From the NCBI RefSeq assembly GCF_001417955.2, contig NZ_LKTM01000344.1, forward strand, positions 1-40,241: a stretch of 40,241 nucleotides of DNA, given 5' to 3'. Within the stretch, counting starts at the first letter, position 1. The number at the start of each line of letters is the position of its first letter. A program made the position numbers and the translations under genes. The notes below the pieces were generated by a model. That model saw nothing but the letters and a program-made list of their open reading frames with translations, had not been told where the DNA came from and did no database searches. The stretch is from Mycobacterium gordonae. Its GTDB lineage: Bacteria > Actinomycetota > Actinomycetes > Mycobacteriales > Mycobacteriaceae. Below, in pieces: positions 8,331 to 17,050 of this stretch.

Positions 8331-8860
8331 CGCGTGACTCCCAGTTCCTGCAGAGTGAGCCGCAACGCGCGCACCGCGTAGTGCAGGCGCGACTTCACTG
8401 TTCCCTCTGCGATATTCAGATCGTTGGCAATTTGAGCAGTGGTCCAGCCACGGTAGTACGACCGCTCGATCACCGCCCGGTGTTCGACGGACAGCTGGGC
8501 CATCGCCTCGGCGATCAGCAGCCGATCCAGCGCCGCGTTGACCTCGTCGGGCGTGGACTGTTCCGGCGCGCCCTCCTCGTCCGTCGACCCGACGACGTTG
8601 CGATACCGGGCGCTGCGCCGATCGTCGATGATCATGTTGCGGGCGACGGTGAACAGCCAGGCCCGCGCCGAACGTTCGGTGTCGCCGATGACCTCCGGAT
8701 GCTGCCAAGCCCGCAACAACGTCTCCTGGACGACATCCTCGGACTGGCCGGCGTCGCCGGTCAACCGCAACGCATACCGCCACAGGACGGCGGCATGCTC
8801 CTCATAGAGCGCTTTCATCAGAGCGGCTTCAGCAGCCCCGGTGTTGGCCACACGAGCCAC
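8327..8860 (-). CDS. sigL: ECF sigma factor SigL
   Basis: SigL is an ECF sigma factor. In M. tuberculosis it controls its own operon and several cell-envelope and PDIM-related genes. The 177 residues match. Region 2 (GQSEDVVQETLLRAWQHPEV, ARAWLFTVARNMIIDDRR) and region 4 (LSVEHRAVIERSYYRGWTTAQIA) are clear. It starts with GTG at 8860, preceded by GGGAGGTGATCAG. It is coupled to rslA by an ATGA overlap, and map lies upstream. A sigma-L type promoter spans 8880-8907, so the gene is probably autoregulated. Confidence 0.95.
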   Translation of the reverse strand: MARVANTGAAEAALMKALYEEHAAVLWRYALRLTGDAGQSEDVVQETLLRAWQHPEVIGDTERSARAWLFTVARNMIIDDRRSARYRNVVGSTDEEGAPEQSTPDEVNAALDRLLIAEAMAQLSVEHRAVIERSYYRGWTTAQIANDLNIAEGTVKSRLHYAVRALRLTLQELGVTR

Positions 8861-8879
8861 CTGATCACCTCCCGTTACT

Positions 8880-8907
8880 CATACGAGTCATCGGGGAGTT
8901 TGGTTCA
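8880..8907 (-). promoter_or_regulatory. Candidate sigma-L autoregulatory promoter of sigL-rslA
   Basis: The minus strand reads TGAACC (8907-8902), 16 nt, then CGTATG (8885-8880). This fits the TGAACC / CGT pattern reported for SigL promoters. The first three bases of the -35 are the TGA stop codon of map. The predicted transcript would start about 10-15 nt before the sigL GTG and still include its ribosome binding site. Confidence 0.65.
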
Positions 8908-9702
8908 AAGCGTGAGGATGCGCGGACCGTCTTCAGTGACGGCCACGGTGTGTTCCCAGTGGGCGGCGCGCGAGCCGTCAACGGTGGTCACGGTCCACTG
9001 ATCGTCGAGGACGACGGTCTTTCCGGTTCCCAGCGTCAGCATCGGCTCGATGGCCAGCACCGACCCAACCGCGAGGGTGGGACCCCGCCCCGGCGAGCCT
9101 TCGTTGGGCAGGAAGGGGTCCATATGCATCTGCCGGCCGATGCCGTGGCCGCCGTAACCCTCGACGATCCCGAAGGCGCGGTCGTAGCGGGCCGCAGCGG
9201 CGTGCGTACCGGTCTCAATGGCATGCGCGACGTCGGTGAGCCGGTTCCCGACGACCATCGCCGCGATTCCGGCTTCCAGAGAGTCTCTGGTCGCTTGCGA
9301 CAGCGCCGCGTCGGCGGGGATCAGGTTGCCCACCCCGAACGTGACGGCCGCGTCACCGTGCCAGCCGTCCAGCACCGCGCCGCAGTCGATGGACACCAGA
9401 TCGCCGGGCACCAGAACCTCGGCGGCGGAAGGGATTCCGTGTACGACGCGGTCGTTGACCGACGAGCAGATCGACGCCGGATAGCCGTGGTAGCCGAGGA
9501 AGGACGGGATGGCGCCCGCCTCGCGAATCACCGACTCGGCGATCTCGTCGAGACTCAGGGTGGACACGCCGGCCACCGCCGCAGATTGAACCGCTTTCAG
9601 GGCGGCGGCAACGACCGCGCCGGCCGCCGCCATCGCATCGAGCTCACCGGCAGTGCGCTGAGGTACCACTTTGCGGCCCCGCAGCCGTGCCAGGGCGCCC
9701 AT
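8905..9702 (-). CDS. map: Methionine aminopeptidase type I
   Basis: This enzyme removes the initiator Met from nascent proteins and uses two divalent metals. The 265 residues match mycobacterial MapA. The metal ligands appear in order: Asp in SIDCGAVLDGW, Asp in HGDAAVTFG, His in YGGHGIGRQMH, Glu in AIEPML and Glu in AHWEHTVAV. It lacks an N-terminal SH3-binding extension, as in the short mycobacterial form. ATG at 9702 lies 2 bp after adk, so it is part of the secY-adk-map operon. sigL follows 44 bp downstream from its own promoter. Confidence 0.95.
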   Translation of the reverse strand: MGALARLRGRKVVPQRTAGELDAMAAAGAVVAAALKAVQSAAVAGVSTLSLDEIAESVIREAGAIPSFLGYHGYPASICSSVNDRVVHGIPSAAEVLVPGDLVSIDCGAVLDGWHGDAAVTFGVGNLIPADAALSQATRDSLEAGIAAMVVGNRLTDVAHAIETGTHAAAARYDRAFGIVEGYGGHGIGRQMHMDPFLPNEGSPGRGPTLAVGSVLAIEPMLTLGTGKTVVLDDQWTVTTVDGSRAAHWEHTVAVTEDGPRILTL

Positions 9703-9704
9703 GA

Positions 9705-10250
9705 TTACTGGCCCAGAACCTGCAACGCGCGAGCGAACACCTCATCCAAGGTACCGACCGCGTCGACGGTCTTCAGCTCGTCGCTGTAGTAGTCCAACAG
9801 CGGCGCGGTCTCTTCGCGGTAGACCTTCATCCGGTTACGGATGACCTCTTCGGTGTCGTCGGCACGACCGCGGCCCGTCAGCCGGGTCAGCAGCTCGTCC
9901 TCGGAGACCCGGAACTCAACGACGGCATCGATGTCGGTGCCGCGCCGTTCCAGCATCTCGTGCAGCGCCTTGGCCTGTTCCACCGACCGCGGATAGCCGT
10001 CGAGGATGAAGCCGTTGGCGGCGTCCGGGTCATTGAGCCGGTCGTCGACGAGTTCGTTGGTCAGCGAGGACGGCACCAGGTCACCGGCGTCCAGGTAGCG
10101 CTTGGCCTCCACGCCCAGCTTGGTGCCCTCCTGGATATTGCTGCGGAACAGTTCGCCAGTGGAGATGTGCGGAATCCCCAGCTTTTCGGCCAGCTTCTCG
10201 GCTTGCGTCCCCTTGCCCGCCCCAGGCGGTCCCAGCAATACCACTCTCAC
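9705..10250 (-). CDS. adk: Adenylate kinase
   Basis: It interconverts ATP + AMP and 2 ADP. The 181 residues are the short-LID form typical of mycobacteria. The P-loop GPPGAGKG is at residues 7-14, followed by STGELFR, the DGYPRS AMP-site block and the short LID region RLTGRGRADD. ATG at 10250 overlaps the secY stop by 4 bp, which suggests translational coupling. map follows after 2 bp. Confidence 0.96.
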   Translation of the reverse strand: MRVVLLGPPGAGKGTQAEKLAEKLGIPHISTGELFRSNIQEGTKLGVEAKRYLDAGDLVPSSLTNELVDDRLNDPDAANGFILDGYPRSVEQAKALHEMLERRGTDIDAVVEFRVSEDELLTRLTGRGRADDTEEVIRNRMKVYREETAPLLDYYSDELKTVDAVGTLDEVFARALQVLGQ

Positions 10251-11572
10251 TTGAGGAACCCTTCATAGTTGCGCTGCATGAGCTGACTCTCGATCTGTTT
10301 GACCGTATCCAACCCGACGCCGATCATGATCAGAACCGCGGTACCCCCGAAGGGTAGATTCTGTATCCCGCCGCTGTTGCCGATCTGGAGGAACAGGTTG
10401 GGCAGCACGGAGATGACACCGAGGTAGATCGAGCCGGGGAGAGTGATCCGGCTCAGCACAAAGCGCAGATAATCAGCGGTCGGGCGCCCGGGCCGAATGC
10501 CGGGAATAAAGCCGCCGAATTTCTTCATTTCGTCGGCACGCTCATCCGGATTGAACGTGATCGACACGTAGAAGTACGTGAAGAAGATGATCAACCCGAA
10601 ATAGATGCTGATATACACCGGGCTACTGGGGTCGGAAAGGTAGCTTCCGACGAATTTGTCCCACCAGCTGTGGCCACCACCGCCGCTGCCGCTACGAACC
10701 AGCTGAGTGATCAGATTTGGAATGTAGATCAGCGAGGACGCGAAAATGACCGGGATAACGCCGGCCTGGTTGACCTTCAGCGGCAGGTATGTCGACGTTC
10801 CGCCGTACATCCGCCGGCCCACCATGCGCTTGGCGTACTGGACGGGGATCCGGCGCTGGCCTTGCTCGACGAACACGACGCCGACGATGATGACCAGGGC
10901 GGCCGCACATACGGCCGCGAAGATCATCCCGCCCCGGCTCTGCAGGATCTGATTGCCCTCGGCGGGAATGCGGGCGGCGATGCCGACGAAGATCAACAAC
11001 GACATGCCGTTGCCGATGCCGCGCTCGGTGATCAGCTCGCCCATCCACATCACCAGGGCGGCGCCGGCCGTCATCACCATCACGATGACGATCTCGGAGA
11101 AGATGGTCTGGTTGGCCAGAATGTCCAGCGAGCAGCCCTGGAGCAGACCGCCGTTGGCAGCCAGCGCCACGATGCTGGTGGCCTGCAGGACGGCCAGCGC
11201 GATCGCCAGGTAACGCGTGTACTGCGTCATCTTGGCCTGACCGGCCTGGCCCTCCTTCCTGAGCTCTTCGAACCGCGGGATGACCACGGTGAGCAGCTGC
11301 ACGATGATGCTCGCGGTGATGTAGGGCATCACCCCCACCGCGAACACCGTGAGCTTCAGCAACGCGCCGCCGGAGAACAGATTGATCAGGGAATAGATCT
11401 GACCGGCCTGGCCGCCGCTGGCTTCCTTGATGCACTGCTGCACGTTGGGGAAGTTGACGCCGGGTGAGGGCAGCGCGGCGCCGACGCGGTACAGGACGAC
11501 GATGCTCAGCGTGAAGAGGATCTTCCGTCTCAGGTCGGCTGTCCGCAGCGATGAGATGAAAGCCGAAAGCAC
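10247..11572 (-). CDS. secY: Protein translocase subunit SecY
   Basis: SecY is the channel of the Sec translocase in the inner membrane. The 441 residues from GTG at 11572 (M-LSAFISSLRTADLRRK) match the mycobacterial protein. The frame opens 12 codons earlier, but the GTG has a strong AGGAGG 4 bp upstream. About ten hydrophobic helices are visible, plus family blocks such as GMSLLIFVGI, VQYAKRMVGR and the C-terminal QIESQLMQRNYEGFLK. secY is followed by adk and map. In many bacteria secY follows rplO directly, but here rplO ends 21.4 kb away at 32968. Confidence 0.97.
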   Translation of the reverse strand: MLSAFISSLRTADLRRKILFTLSIVVLYRVGAALPSPGVNFPNVQQCIKEASGGQAGQIYSLINLFSGGALLKLTVFAVGVMPYITASIIVQLLTVVIPRFEELRKEGQAGQAKMTQYTRYLAIALAVLQATSIVALAANGGLLQGCSLDILANQTIFSEIVIVMVMTAGAALVMWMGELITERGIGNGMSLLIFVGIAARIPAEGNQILQSRGGMIFAAVCAAALVIIVGVVFVEQGQRRIPVQYAKRMVGRRMYGGTSTYLPLKVNQAGVIPVIFASSLIYIPNLITQLVRSGSGGGGHSWWDKFVGSYLSDPSSPVYISIYFGLIIFFTYFYVSITFNPDERADEMKKFGGFIPGIRPGRPTADYLRFVLSRITLPGSIYLGVISVLPNLFLQIGNSGGIQNLPFGGTAVLIMIGVGLDTVKQIESQLMQRNYEGFLK

Positions 11573-11576
11573 TCTT

Positions 11577-11582
11577 CCTCCT
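11577..11582 (-). promoter_or_regulatory. Ribosome binding site of secY
   Basis: AGGAGG lies 4 nt before the GTG at 11572 and decides this start over upstream in-frame codons. Confidence 0.75.
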
Positions 11583-11870
11583 GCGCAGCCGAACTCTGGT
11601 GGCGGCATGCCAACCGGGACTGGCCGGCTGGTTCCAATGTCTAATAGTTCCCGAGGTCATCTCGCGTCACGCGCCCAACACCGGCAGGCCAGGACATACG
11701 GCCAGCCAAGATCCAAGCGCGTCAAACCGTGTACGAGACTAACAGCTGGTGCGCACTGGTCCGTCCAGGGTGGCCTCCGCTGACAGCAGACGGTCAACTT
11801 TCCGGCGTACAGTCCCAGAAGCTCGTTATATTTGCTAAGTATCAGATCGCACGTTTTCGGGAGCAGCTAG

Positions 11871-12815
11871 ATGACCCAAATAAGCAGCGCACGGTATGAG
11901 GGCGACACCTGGGACCTGGCGTCCAGCGTGGGCCTGACGGCCACGATGGTCGCGGCGGCGCGTGCCGTGGCGGCACGCGACACCGATGGAGCGGGCGCGG
12001 TGGCCACCGATTCCTTCGCCGAGCCGCTGGTCCGCGCGGTTGGCGTCGACTTCTTCTCCCGGCTGGCCAGCGGCGAGCTGGACCTGGCCGAACTGGACGA
12101 GGAGACGGCGACCGGCACGGTGCACTTCGCCAACGCGATGGCCATCCGGACCCGCTTCTTCGACGACTTCTTCGGCGCCGCGACCGAGGCCGGCATCCGG
12201 CAGGCCGTCATCCTGGCCGCGGGCCTGGACTCCCGCGCCTACCGGTTGCCCTGGCCGTCGGGCACCACCGTGTTCGAAGTGGACCAGCCTCAGGTGATCG
12301 AGTTCAAGACCGCGACGCTGTCCGGTTTGGGCGCTCAGCCGACCGCGGACCGGCGCACCGTGGCCGTCGACCTGCGTGAGGACTGGCCCGCCGCACTTCG
12401 GGAGGCCGGCTTCGACCCCACGCAACGCACCGCCTGGATCGCCGAAGGCTTGCTGGGCTACCTGCCGGCCGACGCCCAGGACCGGCTGCTGGATCAGATC
12501 GGCGCGCTCAGTGTCCCGGGGAGCCGGTTCGCAACCGAGGGCCTGCTGGACATCAACGAGATCAACCAAGAGGAACTGCGCACCCGGATGAAGCGGCAGA
12601 ACGAGCGGTGGAGCCGCCACGGTCTGGACTTCGACATGGCCGCGCTGGTGTATTTCGACGATCGCACCGACGCGGGGACCTACCTGGCCGCTCACGGCTG
12701 GCAGACCACCAGTAGGCGCAACTCTGAGTTGTTCGCTCAGCACGGGCTGGAGCCGGCCTCCGGTGACGATGCGCCGTTCGGCGAGGTGGTCTACCTGAGT
12801 GCGGAGCGGCGGTAA
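11871..12815 (+). CDS. TIGR00027/PF04072 class I SAM-dependent methyltransferase, first of a tandem pair
   Basis: This putative S-adenosylmethionine methyltransferase has 314 residues and is of the leucine-carboxyl-methyltransferase-like type expanded in mycobacteria (Rv0725c, Rv0726c and Rv0731c are relatives). Seen are WDLASSVGLTATMVAAARA near the N-terminus, AIRTRFFDDFF, the SAM motif AAGLDSRAYRL with VFEVDQPQVI, and WIAEGLLGYLP. The substrate is unknown. ATG at 11871 follows GGGAGCAGCTAG. A TATATT at 11827-11832 is a possible -10. Its paralogue starts 2 bp after its stop. Its position next to secY matches Rv0731c. Confidence 0.9.
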   Translation: MTQISSARYEGDTWDLASSVGLTATMVAAARAVAARDTDGAGAVATDSFAEPLVRAVGVDFFSRLASGELDLAELDEETATGTVHFANAMAIRTRFFDDFFGAATEAGIRQAVILAAGLDSRAYRLPWPSGTTVFEVDQPQVIEFKTATLSGLGAQPTADRRTVAVDLREDWPAALREAGFDPTQRTAWIAEGLLGYLPADAQDRLLDQIGALSVPGSRFATEGLLDINEINQEELRTRMKRQNERWSRHGLDFDMAALVYFDDRTDAGTYLAAHGWQTTSRRNSELFAQHGLEPASGDDAPFGEVVYLSAERR

Positions 12816-12817
12816 CC

Positions 12818-13741
12818 ATGGCAAGCACTGAGCGGTCCGCCGGAGACAGCTGGGACCTGGCCTCGAGCGTCGGGGCTACCGCAACCATGGTCGCCGCCGC
12901 GCGGGCGGTGGCCTCCGCGCAGGACAACCCGATCATCGACGACCCGTTCGCGGCACCGTTGGTGCGGGCCGTCGGGCTGGATTTCTTCACCCGCCTGGTC
13001 AACGGCGACCTGCCGCTAGAGCAGGCGCTGCCCGACGCGGCCGACGGACGTGACCTGCAATTCGAGACGGACTCGATTGCGGTGCGCACCCGCTTCTTCG
13101 ACGACTTCTTCCTCGGCGCGGCCCGCGAGGGGGTACGGCAGGCCGTGATCCTGGCAGCCGGACTCGACGCCCGGGGTTACCGGTTGTCCTGGCCGCGCGG
13201 CACCGTGGTGTACGAGGTCGACCAGCCCCAGGTCATCGCGTTCAAGAACTCAGCGATGGCGGCGCTGGGCGCGACTCCGTCCGCACACCGCAAGGCGGTC
13301 AGCATCGACCTTCGCGATGACTGGCCGGAAGCGTTGCGCCGCAGTGGATTCGACCCCTCTCAGGCGACCGCTTGGAGCGCCGAGGGCCTGCTGATGTACC
13401 TTCCGCCCGACGCGCAGGACCTGCTCTTCGACAACATCACCGCGCTCAGCGGACCCGGCAGCAGGATCGCCACCGAATACCATCCCGACTCGGGTGTACC
13501 GGTGAGCCAGCGCGCCCAGCAGTTCAACCAGCGCTGGGCGAACCTGGGTTGCGACATCAATCTGTCGACCCTGTTCTACGAAGGAGAGCGCAACAACGTG
13601 GTCGACTACCTGACCGCTGCGGGCTGGACGGTGAGCACCCGGCCACGACGGGAGTTCTACGCCGACTACGGCCGCGTCTTCCCCGACGACCCCGACTCGG
13701 CCACCATGCGCAACATCGTCACCGTCACCGCGAAACGCTGA
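12818..13741 (+). CDS. TIGR00027/PF04072 SAM-dependent methyltransferase, second of the tandem pair
   Basis: This 307-residue paralogue of the gene just upstream has the same blocks: WDLASSVGATATMVAAARA, AVRTRFFDDFF, AAGLDARGYRL, VYEVDQPQVIAFK and AEGLLMYLPP. The 2-bp spacing implies co-transcription, and the pair looks like a tandem duplication that has diverged. The 3' end overlaps the convergent P450 gene by 17 bp. The substrate is unknown; relatives act on small carboxylates or lipids only by inference. Confidence 0.9.
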   Translation: MASTERSAGDSWDLASSVGATATMVAAARAVASAQDNPIIDDPFAAPLVRAVGLDFFTRLVNGDLPLEQALPDAADGRDLQFETDSIAVRTRFFDDFFLGAAREGVRQAVILAAGLDARGYRLSWPRGTVVYEVDQPQVIAFKNSAMAALGATPSAHRKAVSIDLRDDWPEALRRSGFDPSQATAWSAEGLLMYLPPDAQDLLFDNITALSGPGSRIATEYHPDSGVPVSQRAQQFNQRWANLGCDINLSTLFYEGERNNVVDYLTAAGWTVSTRPRREFYADYGRVFPDDPDSATMRNIVTVTAKR

Positions 13742-15032
13742 AGCCGTAGAGGTCGTAGTTGTGCGGCAGTGGCTTACCGGGGTTGAGCCGATCGCCTGAC
13801 AGGGTGGTGGCTCCGGCGTCGATCAGGTGAGCCAGGACCGCTTGACCGAGGAAGATCGACAGGTCCGCCCCTGGGCACACCTGAGGCCCGTGGCTGAAGA
13901 AGTTGTATGACCAGTCGCTGCCCGCGTCTCCGCTGACCCACTCGCCCGGCGAGAACCGGTCCGCGTACGGGATTCGCTGCCGGTTGCGGTGGTTGAAGAC
14001 GTTGTAGATCAGCACCTGGCGTCCCTCCGGCAGCACGGCGCCATTGGGGAATTCGACGTCGCGGGTGGTGACCCGGCCGAACAGCTGGGTGGTGGGCCAC
14101 AGCCGCATGGCTTCGAATAGGCACCCGGCCAGGTACTCCAGCTTGGCGATTCCCGCGGCGGAGCTTATGTCCGCATCGGCCATCTCCGCCTTGACTTCGT
14201 TGAGCTGCTCGTCGTGGCTGGACAGCACCCCGAGTGTGCGAAATGTGTTGGCCGCCAGCGTGTCTCCCATTGCGAACATCCAGTGCACCAACTGGCCGGC
14301 GGGGTTGGAGCCCGGGTCGGGCGCCTGCGGCACCAGTGCGGCCAGACTGCCTTCCGCAGGGCTGGCGAGATAGCTCTCCAGCCGGGCGATGAACTCGCCG
14401 TACTGCGGCGCCGGCTCGTCGGGCATCTTGTTGCCGGCCGACATCATCTCGCCGAGCAGCTCGGTGAGGCCCTCGTCGTCTGCGGCGGGATCACCGAACA
14501 GCACCCGCCGCGTCATCCGCTGAAAGGCCTTGTTGGCGGCCGGCCAGTCGATCTTGTCGCCGGACAGCGCCTCGGCGGTCTGGGCAGCGACGTCCGCGAA
14601 CGGTTGGGCCAGCCGGTGTACGGGTTTGCCGGTATCCAGCACCGCCTCGGCGAACTTCCGCCGTTGCTCCCACGCCCGTCCCTGGGACAGGGTCAGGGCC
14701 TCGGGCTGAAATGCCTTCATGCCCTTGCGTTTCGCCTCCGGGTCCGACGCGAAAGGATCGGGAGAACCACCCAGCACGAACTTCAGGTCGTCGGGGTGGT
14801 GCACCAGCAGCGCCTCGTCCTTAGCGACGCGCACATAGAACGGCGCCGGACCGTAGCTGCGCACCATCCCGTCCACCAGTCGGTAACCCAGGTAGTCGGC
14901 TCCGACGGTGGAGGCCACCCGGCTGGGCAACTCCCGTTTGTTGAACAGGCCCAACACCACGTTGGGGACGGCGACCTGAGCCGTGAACCTGATGCCTTCC
15001 AGCGTGGAGGCGTGCTTGAAATCCTCAGCCAC
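13725..15032 (-). CDS. Cytochrome P450 paired with the alpha-dioxygenase-like enzyme
   Basis: A haem-thiolate enzyme of 435 residues. The haem-binding loop is FFSHGPQVCPGAD with ligand C386. The K-helix ExxR is E307-AM-R310, and the I-helix reads AMGDTLAAN at 254-262, keeping the Asp-Thr pair but losing the usual second Gly. The N-terminal half (SYGPAPFYVRVAKDEALLV) fits a P450 but is divergent. It starts 3 bp after the stop of the alpha-dioxygenase-like gene, so the two are surely one transcript. By analogy with fungal dioxygenase-P450 fusions (Ppo/diol synthases, DOX-AOS), it may rearrange the hydroperoxide made by its partner; this is inferred. No redox partner gene is adjacent, which would suit a peroxide-using P450. 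Confidence 0.9.
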   Translation of the reverse strand: MAEDFKHASTLEGIRFTAQVAVPNVVLGLFNKRELPSRVASTVGADYLGYRLVDGMVRSYGPAPFYVRVAKDEALLVHHPDDLKFVLGGSPDPFASDPEAKRKGMKAFQPEALTLSQGRAWEQRRKFAEAVLDTGKPVHRLAQPFADVAAQTAEALSGDKIDWPAANKAFQRMTRRVLFGDPAADDEGLTELLGEMMSAGNKMPDEPAPQYGEFIARLESYLASPAEGSLAALVPQAPDPGSNPAGQLVHWMFAMGDTLAANTFRTLGVLSSHDEQLNEVKAEMADADISSAAGIAKLEYLAGCLFEAMRLWPTTQLFGRVTTRDVEFPNGAVLPEGRQVLIYNVFNHRNRQRIPYADRFSPGEWVSGDAGSDWSYNFFSHGPQVCPGADLSIFLGQAVLAHLIDAGATTLSGDRLNPGKPLPHNYDLYGFSVSR

Positions 15033-15035
15033 GGG

Positions 15036-16853
15036 TTAGGACCCCCAGGGGATGTAGGCACGCACGGTGTCGGCGAGTTGCACCACCCGGCGCTTCTTAC
15101 CCTCGGCCGGCGCACCCAGCTTCGGCCACGGGGCGAACACCCGCTCCACATCGCCGATCACCGTCTCCAGCTCCGGGTAGTGGCGCAGCAGCACGTCTTT
15201 CATCGTCGTGTGATTCACCCAGTCGTAGCCGATCTGGGTGTAGACCTCGGGCCGGAAGTCCTTGGTGAAGAACCGGTCGCTCTTCAGCCGTCGGGACGCC
15301 ATCAGGATGAAGATACGAAAAGCGGTGTCGGAGAAGCCGAACCCCTTGGGTGGCTGCTCGGCCTGCATTCCGATCTGCAGATCCACCGCGTCGACGTCGC
15401 CGTTGTAGACCTCGTTGATCTCCTTGGCCCACTGCTTGTTGGGCGTGATGTCGTCGATGCTCTTGCGACGGGGCATCCGCAGGGCTTCGCGGAAGTCGTT
15501 GTAGCGGGGCACTCCGCGTTCCCGGTCCCGCACGATGTCCAGCGTGGCCAGGTCGGTGACCTGACCGTCCACCCGCGTCAACTGGCGCAGTGCGTTCGGG
15601 TAGTTGTGCAGGCACACCGCTCCAGCGCTGGCCAGACCGAACGAGTACCACATGTCGCCGAATTCCATCCGGTCCATGAAGTCACGAGTGAAACGCCCTT
15701 GCAACTCGGTGAATTCGCGCTTCTCCAGATGCTCACCCGATGCCAGCGAGAAGAAGTTCCAGTCGTCGGGGATCAGTGGGTGCATGCGGTAGACCGAGAC
15801 GAATTCCTCGGTCAGGGAGAACGGCGCGGAGTGGTGATCGGTCGGCGAGCCGATGATGCCCGACAAAGCTTCGCTGTCTCCGACGCGGCCGATGCGGTCC
15901 CGGAACGTCTCACCGAGGGCGCCGTACCAGTTGGCGTTCATGCCGATCTGCAGTGCGGGGTGGCGCAAGACGCACGTCGTCCACTCGACGGTGTGGATCT
16001 TGGCGATCAGCGCCGAGACCACCAGGACGCCGAGTTCGAACAGTCGCTGGTCGTCGAAGCTCGGGTATGCCTTCTTCAGGGCGTCGCACACGGCGTTGTG
16101 TTCGCGGGCGAAAAGGGTGTGCAGGATGCCGACTCCGACCCACCAGTTCTCCCGCATGCCGGTCAGGTCGATACCGGGGATGTCACTCTTGGGCAGTCGG
16201 CCGTCGTCGCCGACCTTGATCTTGCCGTCGACAAAGGTTCGCACCTCGGCCTGGCGCTCCCTGCCGCTGCCGTAGATCTGCGACCCGTCCCACCAATGGG
16301 TTTCAACGTTGCTGAACACCGGCGCCGGACAGCCGTCCACGATTTCACCGCGCGGCGGGATGGTGCAGCGAATCCGCATCGGATCCTCGGGGAACTCGTC
16401 ACCCTTGCGTAGCGGGATGTCGATTGTCTTGTCCGCCAGACCATCGCCGTGGAAGAACCAGTTGTGGTTTTCGAACTGCAGCCATGCCGCGGCCAGCGCG
16501 TTGATGATTCCGGCGGGCTTGAATTCGTCGCGCGCCATCAGCCGCCGGCTGATCAGCCGCGGGTCCGGGTCGAGCAACCGCTTTGTATCGGTGACGGTCT
16601 TCGCGAGCGGGACGTTGCGCCCGAAGCCGGTTCCCTTTGCCCCCATCCATGGTTCGGAGAGGTCGTTCCAGGTGCCGTCCGGGGTGCGCGCCCGCTTGAC
16701 CTCCTCGGTGGCCTCCCCCAGATCGTCCTTGGGACGGATTCCGTCACCTTCAAAAAGGTTGTGGTCGCGTAGATCATTGCGCAGTCCAGCCAGCGCCTTG
16801 AGTTGCAGAACCAGCGAAGGATGCTCATACCATTGACGACTCACCTGGACCAC
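15036..16853 (-). CDS. Alpha-dioxygenase-like haem fatty-acid oxygenase (animal haem peroxidase/COX superfamily)
   Basis: The 605 residues resemble plant alpha-dioxygenases, which add O2 to carbon 2 of fatty acids to give 2-hydroperoxides. The distal haem side has Q126-x3-H130 (QFENH), matching the COX Gln/His pair. FAREHN is at 248-253. The radical tyrosine and proximal histidine are Y355 and H358 (VYRMHPLIPD), the YxxH pattern of COX, alpha-DOX and PpoA that peroxidases such as myeloperoxidase lack. The C-terminal part (RDRERGVPRYNDFR, LQIGMQAE, FILMASRRL, DRFFTKDF) recalls plant alpha-DOX more than COX. No signal peptide is seen. The start is GTG 16853, with GTG 16844 as an alternative. 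A P450 gene follows after 3 bp. Substrate and product are not known; plain peroxidase activity is the alternative. Confidence 0.88.
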   Translation of the reverse strand: MVQVSRQWYEHPSLVLQLKALAGLRNDLRDHNLFEGDGIRPKDDLGEATEEVKRARTPDGTWNDLSEPWMGAKGTGFGRNVPLAKTVTDTKRLLDPDPRLISRRLMARDEFKPAGIINALAAAWLQFENHNWFFHGDGLADKTIDIPLRKGDEFPEDPMRIRCTIPPRGEIVDGCPAPVFSNVETHWWDGSQIYGSGRERQAEVRTFVDGKIKVGDDGRLPKSDIPGIDLTGMRENWWVGVGILHTLFAREHNAVCDALKKAYPSFDDQRLFELGVLVVSALIAKIHTVEWTTCVLRHPALQIGMNANWYGALGETFRDRIGRVGDSEALSGIIGSPTDHHSAPFSLTEEFVSVYRMHPLIPDDWNFFSLASGEHLEKREFTELQGRFTRDFMDRMEFGDMWYSFGLASAGAVCLHNYPNALRQLTRVDGQVTDLATLDIVRDRERGVPRYNDFREALRMPRRKSIDDITPNKQWAKEINEVYNGDVDAVDLQIGMQAEQPPKGFGFSDTAFRIFILMASRRLKSDRFFTKDFRPEVYTQIGYDWVNHTTMKDVLLRHYPELETVIGDVERVFAPWPKLGAPAEGKKRRVVQLADTVRAYIPWGS

Positions 16854-17050
16854 CGTTCTGTAGATGTCGCCAAGGCCCAGTGGGAATGCGAGGAAAACGC
16901 AAGAGGCACACAGATATTCGCGCCAACTCGGCAGCTCTGCTCGACCGATGGCACATGACCCCCCGCAAGTGGGCTGTGACGGTAATACGGACGGCTCGAT
17001 CTTAAGCGCGTGTGACGAGCGTGTAAATGAAGTTGCGTCCTACCCGGGGA

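Noticed and set aside
14214..16412. 732-residue open frame on the plus strand
   Set aside because: Antisense to the alpha-dioxygenase-like and P450 genes, with biased composition from high third-position GC and no family motif.
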